Positions 43,666 through 53,804 of a stretch of DNA of 64,000 nt are shown here, piece after piece. Origin of the DNA: Bettongia penicillata ogilbyi (taxonomy: Eukaryota > Chordata > Mammalia > Diprotodontia > Potoroidae). The notes under the pieces are model-generated. The model saw nothing but the letters and a program-made list of their open reading frames with translations, was not told where the DNA came from and did no database searches. The first letter of the stretch is position 1; each line of letters starts with the position of its first letter. Made by a program: the position numbers and the translations under genes. The stretch is from NCBI GenBank assembly GCA_023548195.1, contig JAJHZJ010000221.1, positions 1,364,001 through 1,428,000 on the forward strand, read 5' to 3'.

Positions 43666-45350
43666 CACAATTTTCAAACCTTACTTGGTAGGAACAAATG
43701 TGCTGAGGTCTAAGAACTAAGTAAGGATAGAAGACAGAGCCCTTCCACCAACACACTGCAATGACTTGTCCAAATTGTTTTAAACTTATGTGTGACTCAG
43801 TTTCCCTATATGTAAGAGCGGATAATATGATTGAATATTCACCAACTTCACCAAAGTTGACACAAGAAATGCTTTACTACTCAATCCTGGCTCATGATCC
43901 AGATTAATGCTGTAACGAAAAGCTTTAGTGGATCAGCTAATTGACACATAAGTATTATTTAACCCTGTATAAAGTTCAGTGAGGGATACAAAAGAAATTT
44001 AAATGGAGTCCTTGCTTTGAAGAAGCTTAAAGAACAGTTGAAAAGGTTATACAATCACATATGAAGCAAGAAATATAGTAACAATGTCTTAAATTTCTAT
44101 AACTCTGCTCAGTCTAAAAGTCATTTCATTTACATTCTTAACTTTCTTGTAAGATCAGGAAGGAGTAGGGACCAGTATTCTAATTGCTCAAAAAGGGTAT
44201 AGGAATGGAAGCAGGGAAGAGAATGAGATGGAAGGAATGGGAACCCATAGAGAATGAGAATCCATAGAGAATGAGAAACCTAGAACAAGACATCAGATCG
44301 CCACATCCCTGGGCGCCATTTTGTTTGTTTCTTTTTTCAAAGATATTTTTATTACACATAAGCTCCCATAAGAAAATACATGATGAAACTAATAGAAGTA
44401 AAGAGCTTAAAATGTTTCCTTGACAATGGCTCCCATTCCTTTGAAATTCAAGAATTGGACCTTATGGATCCATGATGACTTTCTGTGGTGGTAATAGGAA
44501 AGAGTTCAAATCTGGGATCAAAAGCAAAATTTCACTCCTTTTTTCTAAATTCCACCATCTTCTCTTTCACTTATTCTTGAGAAGGAGCCATGTGATTTGA
44601 TGTAATGTAAAGAAAAAGCAAAATTTGTTCCTTCACTCTAGAAAAGATTATTGTTATAAGGCAGCTTTTGAGGTCAGTTTAAGACCTGTAATCATACTAT
44701 TAAAGGTCACTAACAATATAAACAGAAAGATAAATGTTATACAGTTCTTGACTTTTCTAGTTCATACCATTTTAGAACAAGAGGCTTTACAAAAAAAAGA
44801 AGGAACGAGATTCATTTTTCTTTCTTATTGGAAGTAGTTAAAATGGTAATGAGTTTGGCATTGGTAAGAATTACAAAATTTTATGCTGAGCATAATTCTT
44901 GTAAATGTGAGCACCAAGTTCTCTAGAACCTGTGGGAATAGTTGAGTAAACCACTCAGAGAAATATTTTTTTCTTTATTTCTGTTTATCATCCTCAAACA
45001 ATGTCCCATGCTCAATTCGATCAAATCAGCAACTCTAGCTTTTGCTGGTTAGGGACTTAATTGTCTTCTGGTCAATTTGGGATGTTGGTCCTATGTGGAA
45101 GAGGTTGTGTGTCTCATCTTGGGTGGGCTAAAGCAACTGGTAGCTTTCTTGTGGACCAGGATGTTATTCTCAAAGGGTAAAGCCTTTCTACTGAGGTCAA
45201 GATGATTATTATTTTTAGATTCCCTTTTGGCATCTGGGTTCCTGTCTGTCCCCCACTCCTTCTTGGAGAAGGATGCTTTTTGAAGAGTCATGCTTCATAC
45301 TGTAACTTGTTGATGATAGAGTTAGCGCAGTAGAAGATGTTGTAAGAAAG
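43666..45350. other. Intronic, few recognisable features
   Basis: A small tandem duplication (CCATAGAGAATGAGAA twice, about 44246-44277). A T-rich stretch at 44325-44400 may be a fragment of an antisense L1. No exon. Confidence 0.4.
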
Positions 45351-45354
45351 GCAT

Positions 45355-45722
45355 TAATAATTCATTCTTTCATTCATTAGTTCATTCACCCATTCATTCA
45401 CTCATTCAACATTTATTCTCAAATTCCAGAGTTGACAAAATACCTAGTCCAAATTCCATTTCAAAATAATATATCCTTTTTATTTTTTCTCATCCAACTA
45501 AAAATTTTAGAATCATAAATTTTCATCTAGAAGGGCATCCATGATACAGAGACATCCCAGTGCATCTTGTAATTTTACATATGAGGAAACTAAAGGCTCA
45601 GGGGGTCAAGTGATTTGATTAAGATCACCGGAGTAGTAAATGGCAGAGCCAGTATTTAAACCCAGATCCTCCAACTCCAAACCAAGCATGTTTTCCACTC
45701 TGCCACATTGCCTCCTAGTTGA
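45355..45722 (-). repeat. (ATTC)n stretch and antisense MIR-family SINE
   Basis: 45357-45415 is a run of TTCA/CATT units. 45500-45722 holds 'catatgaggaaactaaaggc', 'gtcaagtgatttgattaaga', 'atggcagagccagtatttaa' and 'tttccactctgccacattg'. Confidence 0.72.
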
Positions 45723-45799
45723 TTAAAAGGGAGGAAGTCAGTTTTGCAAAATGGTCCAAAGTATAGCAATGCCCTTTCAGTTTTTACCTTTTGTAGAAA

Positions 45800-46560
45800 T
45801 ATATTTGTTCTTACAATGGCTGTTCTTGAGCTGCCTTTTCTGTTGACCTGCTGTGTCCACTTGATTTTAGCTTAGAAACTGAGATGATTTTTAATCTTCC
45901 AGTGACATGTTTGTTGCTTGAACTCCCCAGGGGATGAGAGTGTACTTTTCAAAGACTCCCTTTTTGAGCTTTTAATACAAATGAAGGAGAATGACTCAAA
46001 TCAAGTGCAACTTTGCTCATACAATCTCAAGTTGGCAATACTCATCTCATTTCCTTTATCCCTAAATGTAATGTCTGCACAGAGGCTGGCATATCAAACC
46101 TCATTAGAAGTCATCATTCTCTTTGTAATTGTAATTTTCTTTTGTTCATAGTGTAAATCAGCAGAGGATCTGTCCAGGGACAATGAAACTCATTTATTAG
46201 CTCTTTGACACATTATTCATGTTAACTTTACCCTGAGTGAAATCAATTCCCACAAACAGTAATTCTGTCTTAGAGACCAGGAATTGGCCAGCCCCTGTTC
46301 TAAAATAAAGCAAGGCACCTAGGAACCCCTCTGTGCCCTGTCATTGCTGGTGGGGAGGGGGTGTTGTAGACTGTGGGAACATGTTTCAGGGGAAGCTTTT
46401 TTCATTACTGGGTTAGAATGTAATCAGAAACCTGAACCACTCACCAAAATAGCAATCCGTCTCTGTATTCAGAACATTTCCTCTAGATTAGTTTCTGATC
46501 CCTGACCTTGAAAGTTGTCTCACCTTTTAATTCTGTAGAGCAGAATTAATTCTGTTAGAG
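45800..46560. promoter_or_regulatory. Repeat-poor intronic island
   Basis: About 760 bp lack any repeat signature and include homeobox-type TAATTG/TAATTT and SOX-like CTTTGT motifs near 46115-46145. Function is unknown; listed because it stands out from the SINE-dense surroundings. Confidence 0.3.
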
Positions 46561-47280
46561 AAGAGGGTTGAGTTTAAACACCACACCCCTCTAGTGGGGA
46601 GGTGGGGGTGAGAAGGGTAAATCTGAAAACTAGATATGCACTTGATTCTGAGCAAAACTCAATTGAACTTTCCCCTAAGTTTTAGATTTAGTTTGACTAG
46701 TTTCAGTTGGGTTCAAGAGGAGGAGGAAATATTCCATAATAACTTGGAAACTGTAAGTGAGAAAAACAGGACAAATATAGGCCCATTTTCAATAATAATA
46801 TTGTAATACCCTGTGTCTGAGCATTTCTGAGGATTGAAGAATGTTCATATAAGTCCTGTAAATAAACCTATAATATAAAATATCTACAGTAATATATATG
46901 TTCATCATAACTTCCAAAGAACTTCGATTTTAGTACTCTGGACATTCCCTCTACTGAAGGAGTTGTAACACTTTCATGCCTTGGAAGATAATTTAATGCC
47001 CTGATTTTAAAAAAAAATCAAATAACAGATGATCTTCCAGTGATAACCCTACCTGCCCTTAGCTATGAAGGTTTAGGACAGGGCTGGTGTGGCCTCAAGA
47101 CCTCAAGTTTCCCACACCTGGTTTAGGATATAGACACATAGTTAGCCTGTCTTTCCAGATCGGTAGATTCTATCAAAGATTACACTCAGCTAGTAAAGCC
47201 TTTAAGACCCCAAGCTTACCTCCCTGCCACAATGTAGCACCGAAGAAGTACTTTACTGGAGGAATATACACAGTTAAATA
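46561..47280. other. Intronic, no recognised feature
   Basis: Unique-looking AT-rich sequence. Confidence 0.4.
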
Positions 47281-47294
47281 CATAAATGTTTGCG

Positions 47295-47327
47295 TGTACA
47301 TGTGCGTATGTGTGTGTGTGTGTGTAT
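47295..47327. repeat. (TG)n microsatellite
   Basis: Alternating TG with CG and TA interruptions, followed by a G-rich stretch (47331-47357). Confidence 0.9.
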
Positions 47328-47409
47328 TTAGAGGGAGAGTGGGGAGGGGAAGGGGGAACAAACAGACACATAGATCCTATCATATATAATATATAGGCAT
47401 ACATAGAAA

Positions 47410-47790
47410 TTAATTGATACAGTGGCTAGAGTAATCCATTTGTCAGGACACTGGGATTTCAGGTTCAAATCTTGATACTCAATAGTGTGTAATCCTAAAT
47501 AATTCTCTTAACTGCCCTGAAGCTGTTTTCTTGTCTCTAAAATGGGCATAATAATGTTTTTCCTACCTGGCTCATAAGATTATATAAGATAAATAATTTA
47601 TAAACCACAAATTCTATAGAAATTTAAATTTTTAATACTGTATTACTATACAAAGCATGGTATAATGTATAGAGAGCCAGCCTTCAGAAAAACCTGAATT
47701 CAAATCCGACCTCTTGAGACATACTGGCTATGTGACTGGGTGAGATCCTACACAAATCACTTAATCTCTCAGTGCTCCGGGCCACTCTTG
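47410..47790 (+). repeat. Two MIR-family SINEs
   Basis: 47410-47600 has 'tttcaggttcaaatcttgat' and 'ctctaaaatgggcataataa'. 47655-47790 has 'aacctgaattcaaatccgac' and 'cacaaatcacttaatctctc'. Confidence 0.72.
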
Positions 47791-47989
47791 AAGTTGTGGG
47801 AAAGGTCTAATCCACATTTGTGATAGAAATTTACTCACTGGGTATTTCCTCTACCAATGAAACCTCAGGTAGTATCATGTATATATTTATCTGTATGAAT
47901 ACACACCCAAATCAAGGAACACTAAAAACTATGAGTTCTAAACAGTACCCTGATGTTAATAGCTGGAATGTGAGGTAGTCAACCAAGGC

Positions 47990-48090
47990 CAAAAAAAGGC
48001 ATTTTTAATAGAATTTTTAAAAATTCAATATTTTTATTTTTTCTCCAGTTACATATAAAGGCAAATTAAAAGTCATTCTTAATCCTCAAT
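47990..48090 (-). mobile_element. L1 3' end fragment, antisense
   Basis: T-rich 'ttttaaaaattcaatatttt' and 'tctccagttacatataaagg', the reverse of the L1 terminus seen at 20950-21000. Confidence 0.45.
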
Positions 48091-48264
48091 CGTGCTGATT
48101 CTCAGACACCTCTAGCTGCTAAGTAGACCCTTAGAGTTGCAGCAGATATTGGAAAGCCAGGGATTCTGCCTCTCCTGGTGCCTGGATCTAATCATAAAAA
48201 TAAAATAACTTGATTATTGCTCACATTTAAATAGCAGGTTACAGTTTACAGAGTGCTTTCCTCA

Positions 48265-48690
48265 TAACCAATCAGTCAATAAATATTTATTCAATGCCTA
48301 TTATGTGCCAGGCAGTGTACCAAGGTCTGGGGATACAAAAAGAGACAAAAGACAATCCCTGCCCAAAAAGGAACTTACAATCAAGTGGGGGAGAGGGAGA
48401 ACAACATGCAAACAAATATATACAAAGCAACCTACGTACAGGATTAATTGAAAATAATTAGTAGAGAAAAGACACTAGAATTAAGAGGCGAGAAAGTCTT
48501 CCAGTAAAAGTTGGGATTTTAGTTGGGACTTGAAGGAAGCCAAGGAAGTCACTTAGCAGAAGTGAGGAAGGAGAGCATTCCAGACATGGAAAACAGCCAG
48601 AAAAAATGCCCAGAGCCCAGAGATAATGTCATGTTTGTAGACTATCCAGGGGACTAGTGCCATTGGATCAAAAGTTTGGTGGTGCAAGAA
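48265..48690 (-). mobile_element. L2 LINE 3' part, antisense
   Basis: It starts with the reversed terminus ('tcaataaatatttattcaat', 'tgtgccaggcagtgtacca'), then 'aacatgcaaacaaatatata', 'attttagttgggacttgaag', 'gagagcattccagacatgg' and 'agtgccattggatca'. Confidence 0.75.
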
Positions 48691-48959
48691 TGATTCTCCC
48701 TACTTTACCCATAAGGAAACTACATGGGGTGGTAGAGGAGGGCAAATGGAGAAGAGTTTAATGAGTTCCTCAAAGTCACACAGGAAGTCCATAACAGAGC
48801 TTCAGGAGTTTTATCTGCCCTGCCTCCCAACAGCTCAAGCAGCAGGATTTTACATGGTTTACTCATCTTCTATTCCCTCCAACTCAAGATCGTACAATTT
48901 TAGGCTCATTACCTCAGAGGTCATACCTGAATAAGAATTCCTACTCCAACATCCCCCAC

Positions 48960-49110
48960 AAGTAATAATCATCCATCCTTCACATCAGTTTGTTCAGTGA
49001 TAAAACTCACAATGTCCTGAGGCAGCTTGTACATCTTTTGGATGATTCTAATTGTTAGGCAGATTTTCCTTACATCAAACCTAAATTTTCTCCTATATAA
49101 TATTTCCCTA
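48960..49110 (-). mobile_element. CR1/L3-like LINE 3' fragment, antisense
   Basis: 'ctaattgttaggcagatttt' and 'ccttacatcaaacctaaatt' are the reversed CR1/L3 3' region. Confidence 0.65.
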
Positions 49111-49111
49111 G

Positions 49112-49345
49112 AGAGGTGGAGCAGTGGGTGTGGAGTGAGTAAAACCTGAGTTCAGATCCAGTGTTTGAACACTGAGTAGCTTTGTGACTCTGGGCAAGCC
49201 CCTTAACCTATTTGCCTCAAGTTCCTCAACTCTAAAATTGGGTTAATAACAGCCTCTACATTGAAAGGTTACTGTGTAGATCAAATGAGATAATATTTAT
49301 AAAGTACGTGACACATGATAGGTACTATGTACATTTTTATTCCTT
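49112..49345 (+). repeat. MIR/CORE-SINE
   Basis: 'gctttgtgactctgggcaag', 'cctcaagttcctcaactcta', 'gatcaaatgagataatattt' and 'gacacatgataggtactatg'. Confidence 0.85.
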
Positions 49346-49689
49346 CTCTTTCCCTCTTTTCTTCCCCCCCGCCTTTCCCAATTACTTCCAGTTCTATGAG
49401 TAGCTGATAAGGCATAGACTTCCAGGTGTGTACCTGCTTACTTTGATGACTCCTCAAAGTGTGTTACCTGGAATTTTTTCATTATTCCTTATTCCTCAAG
49501 AAAGAGTAAACAAGAGTATTTTGTGCGATTTCACCTTCTTGCACCTGTTAATCCAACAATTAGAGGTTAAGTTGGGTTAACAAACAGTTTCTTTAGAAAT
49601 ACAAATACTCCTGGAAGGTTAAGGAGTTGTCTCACAAACAATTCAGTGAGAAGACTTTATTCTCTCATTTGCCTAACAGCATCTAGATC

Positions 49690-49880
49690 AAGGGAAAAGG
49701 GGCGTTTTGATTGGGGATGGGGAGGCTGAAGGGAGTACATGTAGGTAAGTTTGAAGCATGGGCACCTGGGACTAAGGCAGGTTTGGGGGGATGCTGTGGC
49801 GGGGGGCTTGGGTCAGCATGAGGGTTATGGGGACCTGGGGGCCGGATAAGGAGGGGCACCAGGAGGTGGGGGAGGGTGCA
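49690..49880 (+). repeat. G-rich tract
   Basis: At least six runs of three to six G (49785-49841) with short loops. The complement gives the proline-rich frame at 49683-49910 on the - strand, which is not a gene. Confidence 0.8.
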
Positions 49881-50424
49881 GATAAGGAGATGGGAAAATG
49901 TCAAGGACAAACTTCACTTATTTCAAAATTTTGCCTAGGGCCAGCCCTGCATCCTGGAAAGGGGGACGAAATTCTTCCTCCTCCTCTTCCCTCCTGCTCA
50001 CAGGACCCAGAACTCAGGCTAGTACTAATGGGACTATAGTTCTACTATATTATGGGTTAAATAAATAGGTTTGTTCGGGTTGGCCTGGGGATTTAATCAC
50101 CTTTTGGAACGTTGTTCCTATGGGAAAATGTGTCCTAAGTTCCAAACAAGAAATTTACAAGGTAAGCTTTTGGAATACTTCCCATCAGTAACTTGCAGGT
50201 CTACCTGAGTTCTTAAATCCCAATTTATTTATTTGCTGCTTAGGCTTCCTGGTATTCTGACAGGTCCCAGTTCCAAATGACACGGCTATTTTGTTGAATA
50301 TGCTTAGTGAACATTTCCACTGCAATTGATTTTCAAAATACCAAGTGTTTAAGTATATTTTTAAAAAATTTGTAATAAACATTATTATCATTAACAACTG
50401 TAATATAACAGTAATTATATCTGA

Positions 50425-50560
50425 GAAAGGCAGCATGGCATACTGGAAAGAGACACAGCTTCAAAGGCCAAAAGATCAATGTTGAAGTCTCATAGCACAT
50501 ACTAGCTGTCTGACCCTGGGCAAGTCACTTTAGTCTCTCGGTACCCTAGATCATAATTTT
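50425..50560 (+). repeat. MIR-family SINE
   Basis: 'cagcatggcatactggaaag', 'tagctgtctgaccctgggca' and 'agtcactttagtctctcg'. Confidence 0.75.
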
Positions 50561-50704
50561 CAGAACAGTTGCTGGTCTGCAAGGGATGTTTCTTCATCAG
50601 GAGCTTTTTATGTGAATGAGATCACAGGTCAGGATTAATAACACCAGATATTTATATTGCATTTTAAAGTTTGCAAACTGCAGATCAACTAAGTGACTTG
50701 TCCA

Positions 50705-50810
50705 TCAAAATGTAAAAGATATATATGTGTTATGTGTGTATATATGTGTATGTATGGTATGTACATACACACACATATGTGTGTATATATATATGTACAC
50801 ACACATTTTT
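50705..50810. repeat. Mixed (TA)/(TG)/(CA) microsatellite
   Basis: About 100 bp of alternating purine/pyrimidine with changing units. Confidence 0.92.
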
Positions 50811-51004
50811 AGAAAAATATTGATTTATGAGTTTTGCCATAAACAGGCAGTACAGACCTAGACATCCATTGCAAGCCCACTGTTTGCATGTGACTGATTT
50901 ATCTTGTGATTTAGAAGGCCGGTTCTCCAGTGATGTGGGCTTGGACTATGCCCCTGTATGCCTCTGTATAATGTAATCACATAGTGAATGTTACAGTAAA
51001 TAGC

Positions 51005-51110
51005 CAAGAAATTAGTACATGATAGATAGACATAGACACCGACACAGATAGATGCAGATACAGGTAAAGATGTACAGATATAGATATAGATAAAGACACA
51101 AACTTTAGGA
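51005..51110. repeat. Degenerate (GATA/GACA)n tract
   Basis: Repeated ATAGA, CAGATA and ACAGATA units. It underlies part of the 153-residue frame on the - strand. Confidence 0.8.
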
Positions 51111-51349
51111 TCATTAGAGATGCAGCCAGCATTGCAGAATAGTATAGTGATTGGTTCCGAAGAATTCTTTGGAAAGATAATGCCTTGCTCCTTCCTTAGG
51201 GAGAGGAATCCATGTACACCTGACTCCTGGTTAAAGGAATTGTCAAAGTGTCTTATGAAAACTGGAGAAGCTGTCAGCTTCTTGGAACCACCACATTGCA
51301 GGATATATTCTGATGACATTCACTCAAGTGGCCAAACTGCCTCTCCCAC

Positions 51350-52238
51350 AGATTAACTGTGGAGGGAGGAACAATACCGATAGTCTGAATTGGAATCAGC
51401 TGTGTCCGATAAATAGCGGCATAAAGTTTCTGGAATTTATGATGATGGGAAATCATTTTTATCTTGAAATCAGAACTGTGGGGAGAAATGCAAAAATGTA
51501 AATAATTGCTTAGTGCCATTTACGTAAGTAAAGTCAACTTATTAGTTTAGGAATACACAAATGTATTATTATATATGACTTGATTTAATCATAAAACTAT
51601 CTTGTCTGTTACATTTAGAGTTGTAAAGGATGGAAAGGGGAAGATAAACAAAACTTCCGAGAAAACTAGTTTTTTCTGTTATTGTTTTCTTTCCATCCCC
51701 TGACCCTAGACCTTCGAGTCTTTATGAGAAAAAAAACTTATGCCACAAAGTTGCTGAAGTATTGTCAAATGAGATTTACAAAATATGAAGTGAGCACAAA
51801 CTAGATTACAGTCTGCTTACATGGTATTGGAAGATGGGACTAACAACTGTGTGCTATACACTGTTTGACAGCAGGCTTTTTCCCCATACAGTTGTGTTTT
51901 CTATCATTTGATCTGGGGCATATTCAAATCTGTGTAATGTTGAACCATGTCAGAATGCTGTCCCACAGTATAAAAATTAAACTAAAGATATTTGAATCCA
52001 GTAAACCAGAGAACCTGAAACTTGAAAAAATAAGCAAGTCTTTTCAAAACAGTGACGTCAACGATGTGCATACCTCCTTGCTCCCAGAGCAGCGCAAATA
52101 TTTGCCTCCTAAATAAATTTTCTTGGGTCAGACACATGGCAAACACCAGCCAAACATTTGCCTCTTTTCGAACAGTCTTGATTTTGTTTCAGAAAAGACT
52201 CAGTTTTTTTCCCTTTTTTTACCCCTCCTTTTCCTCAG
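51350..52238. promoter_or_regulatory. Repeat-poor segment upstream of exon 3 with a full CRE palindrome
   Basis: No interspersed repeat is visible over almost 900 bp. TGACGTCA, the palindromic CREB/ATF site, lies at 52053-52060, about 180 bp before the exon 3 acceptor. A regulatory role is inference. Confidence 0.35.
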
Positions 52239-52376
52239 GTACAATCCTTGGATTTACTCTTCGACCTTACAAACTGAGCTACCGGGAGGTTAAGTACTTC
52301 TCCTTCCCAGGAGAACTTTTAATGAGGATGTTACAGATGTTGGTGTTGCCGCTTATCGTCTCCAGCTTAGTCACAG
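52239..52376 (+). CDS. SLC1A3: SLC1A3 (EAAT1/GLAST) coding exon 3: residues 61-106 plus first base of codon 107
   Basis: The exon encodes the rest of TM1 ([10 protein letters not shown]), the short extracellular linker, and TM2 with [18 protein letters not shown] followed by SSLVTG. From memory, human EAAT1 has RM where this has KL (residues 72-73) and I where this has V (101). The acceptor is very strong: a near-continuous pyrimidine tract from about 52203 ending TTCCTCAG. The exon is 138 bp (46 codons) with phase-1 junctions on both sides, so skipping keeps the frame. Skipping of this exon is the known GLAST1a variant. The donor is CACAG|GTACTG, which lacks the usual A at +4 and G at +5. 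If the donor fails, the frame stops at TAA 52415-52417. The call is secure. Confidence 0.97.
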
Positions 52377-52399
52377 GTACTGAAGTCAACTTTCCTTTG

Positions 52400-53515
52400 C
52401 TTTTTCCTATCTTTTAATTCTAGAAGAGCGTTTATTACGATAAATTGTAAAAGTGAAAAGCCCCTCGGTTTTGACTGGATGCATGTTCCAGTCTAGAATG
52501 AAAAGTTCCCTTCAAAATGGTGGCAGGGAGGTTTTTTGTTTTTGTTTTTTTAATAATAATGCATGAGTGATTACGCCTCTCCCATTTGATCAATCACAAA
52601 GGGAAACGGATTTTAAATAGCCAGTTAATCTGCTGTGACTTCAGTATGAAAGAGGTACCCTTCGGAAAACTCGTTCTCTACCAAGTACAACAGGTCTGTT
52701 TTCTCACCCTCTTATCCCACCCAGATAACATCTGGTTGGACAGCCTATTAGCTATTGATGCAAGAATGCTTGTTCTAAGAACCGCCAAGACTTGACTGCG
52801 GCCTCCGTGGAAGCCTCACCACGAGGTAATGCCCACGACACACTCACAAGACTCTGCTGCCACCAGCAATGTATCTTTTCTGACCTCCCTGCATGATTTC
52901 GTTTCCTTCTCCAATTATACTCTCCACCCCCAAAACCTTTTCAGCAGAGGGGAGAGCTGGGAGGAGGGTGGGGAGATCTTTCCCATCTGGAACCCTATAA
53001 AGAGTCAAGGTTAATTTCACCTACTGAGCTGTGGAATTCCAGAACAGAAAGTAGCAGGATATTACAGTAGATATCATAGAGGATACTAGCAGGACTGTGT
53101 CCTTTTCAGTGAGAGGGAGAGAAAAAAGAAAAAGTGTGTGCTCAACTGGGAGAGAGGCCACCAGTAACTCCTGACCGGGTTGCTGTTGAAAGCTTATTTG
53201 CATGCTGGCTGATGATTGGTGCATACCCGTGGAACTAAGGCTCGAGAGCAATGTTGGTTCCTGAGCATTCCACCCCACCCACTGTCTCCCCACTCCCCCG
53301 ACTTCAGCATCTCCACTATGTGTAGGCAGAATTCTGGAAGGCAAGGGAGTTGTGAAGCTTAGGTTCTAGAATTGGAGGGGTAGTTCAGATATCAGGGGAG
53401 CCCAGCAGCAACGCGCACCTCCCGAGCCCCTTCCCTCCCAGTTCTCTCTCTAATGCGGACAAATCACTCCAGCTCATTCCCATCCAGCTACCTCTCATAC
53501 CACTTGGGGGAACAT
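52400..53515. promoter_or_regulatory. Repeat-poor, CpG-bearing segment after exon 3
   Basis: About 1.1 kb without repeat signature. CpGs cluster at 52780-52850 and 53400-53425, unusual for this AT-rich intron. A TATAAA box lies at 52996-53001. It could be an enhancer or an internal promoter; neither is shown. Confidence 0.3.
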
Positions 53516-53800
53516 ATTTCAAAGGAATAGGATTTTAGAGTTAGAAAGGAGATCTCATCCCATTCCCACATTTTACAGATGAAGAAACTGAGGAACGTCC
53601 GAAGAAAGGAAGCAATTTAGCCAGGGTCCAACATCTAGCTAGTAGCAGAGCCAGGACCCGACACAGCTCCCTTAAACTCCAAAGTCAGTGCTTGACTCAC
53701 TTTATCATGATGTCTGTCATGATCCACTTTAGAGATTTATGAGTGACTGTTAAGTGCTTTGTAAAGCTTAGAGCACCCTATAAATGTAAGCCATTATTAG
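53515..53800 (-). repeat. MIR/CORE-type SINEs
   Basis: 'cccacattttacagatgaag', 'gaagcaatttagccagggtc', then 'tgttaagtgctttgtaaagc' and 'accctataaatgtaagcc' from a second (sense) piece. Confidence 0.75.
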
Positions 53801-53804
53801 TACT

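Larger units (their letters stand above)
32620..52238 (+). other. SLC1A3: SLC1A3 intron 2 (19.6 kb)
   Basis: The intron runs from GTAAGT after codon 60 to the CAG before exon 3. The first kilobase (to about 33880) is largely unique. After that it is a mosaic of MIR/CORE-SINEs in both orientations, L2 3' ends, one CR1/L3 fragment and microsatellites, interrupted by repeat-poor islands at about 41670-42260, 45800-46560 and 51350-52238. I found no additional exon with recognisable protein similarity. Confidence 0.9.

Noticed and set aside
50858..51319. Longest open frame (153 codons, - strand)
   Set aside because: It runs through a degenerate GATA microsatellite, has no family signature, and lies antisense within SLC1A3 intron 2. 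Chance is the simplest explanation.
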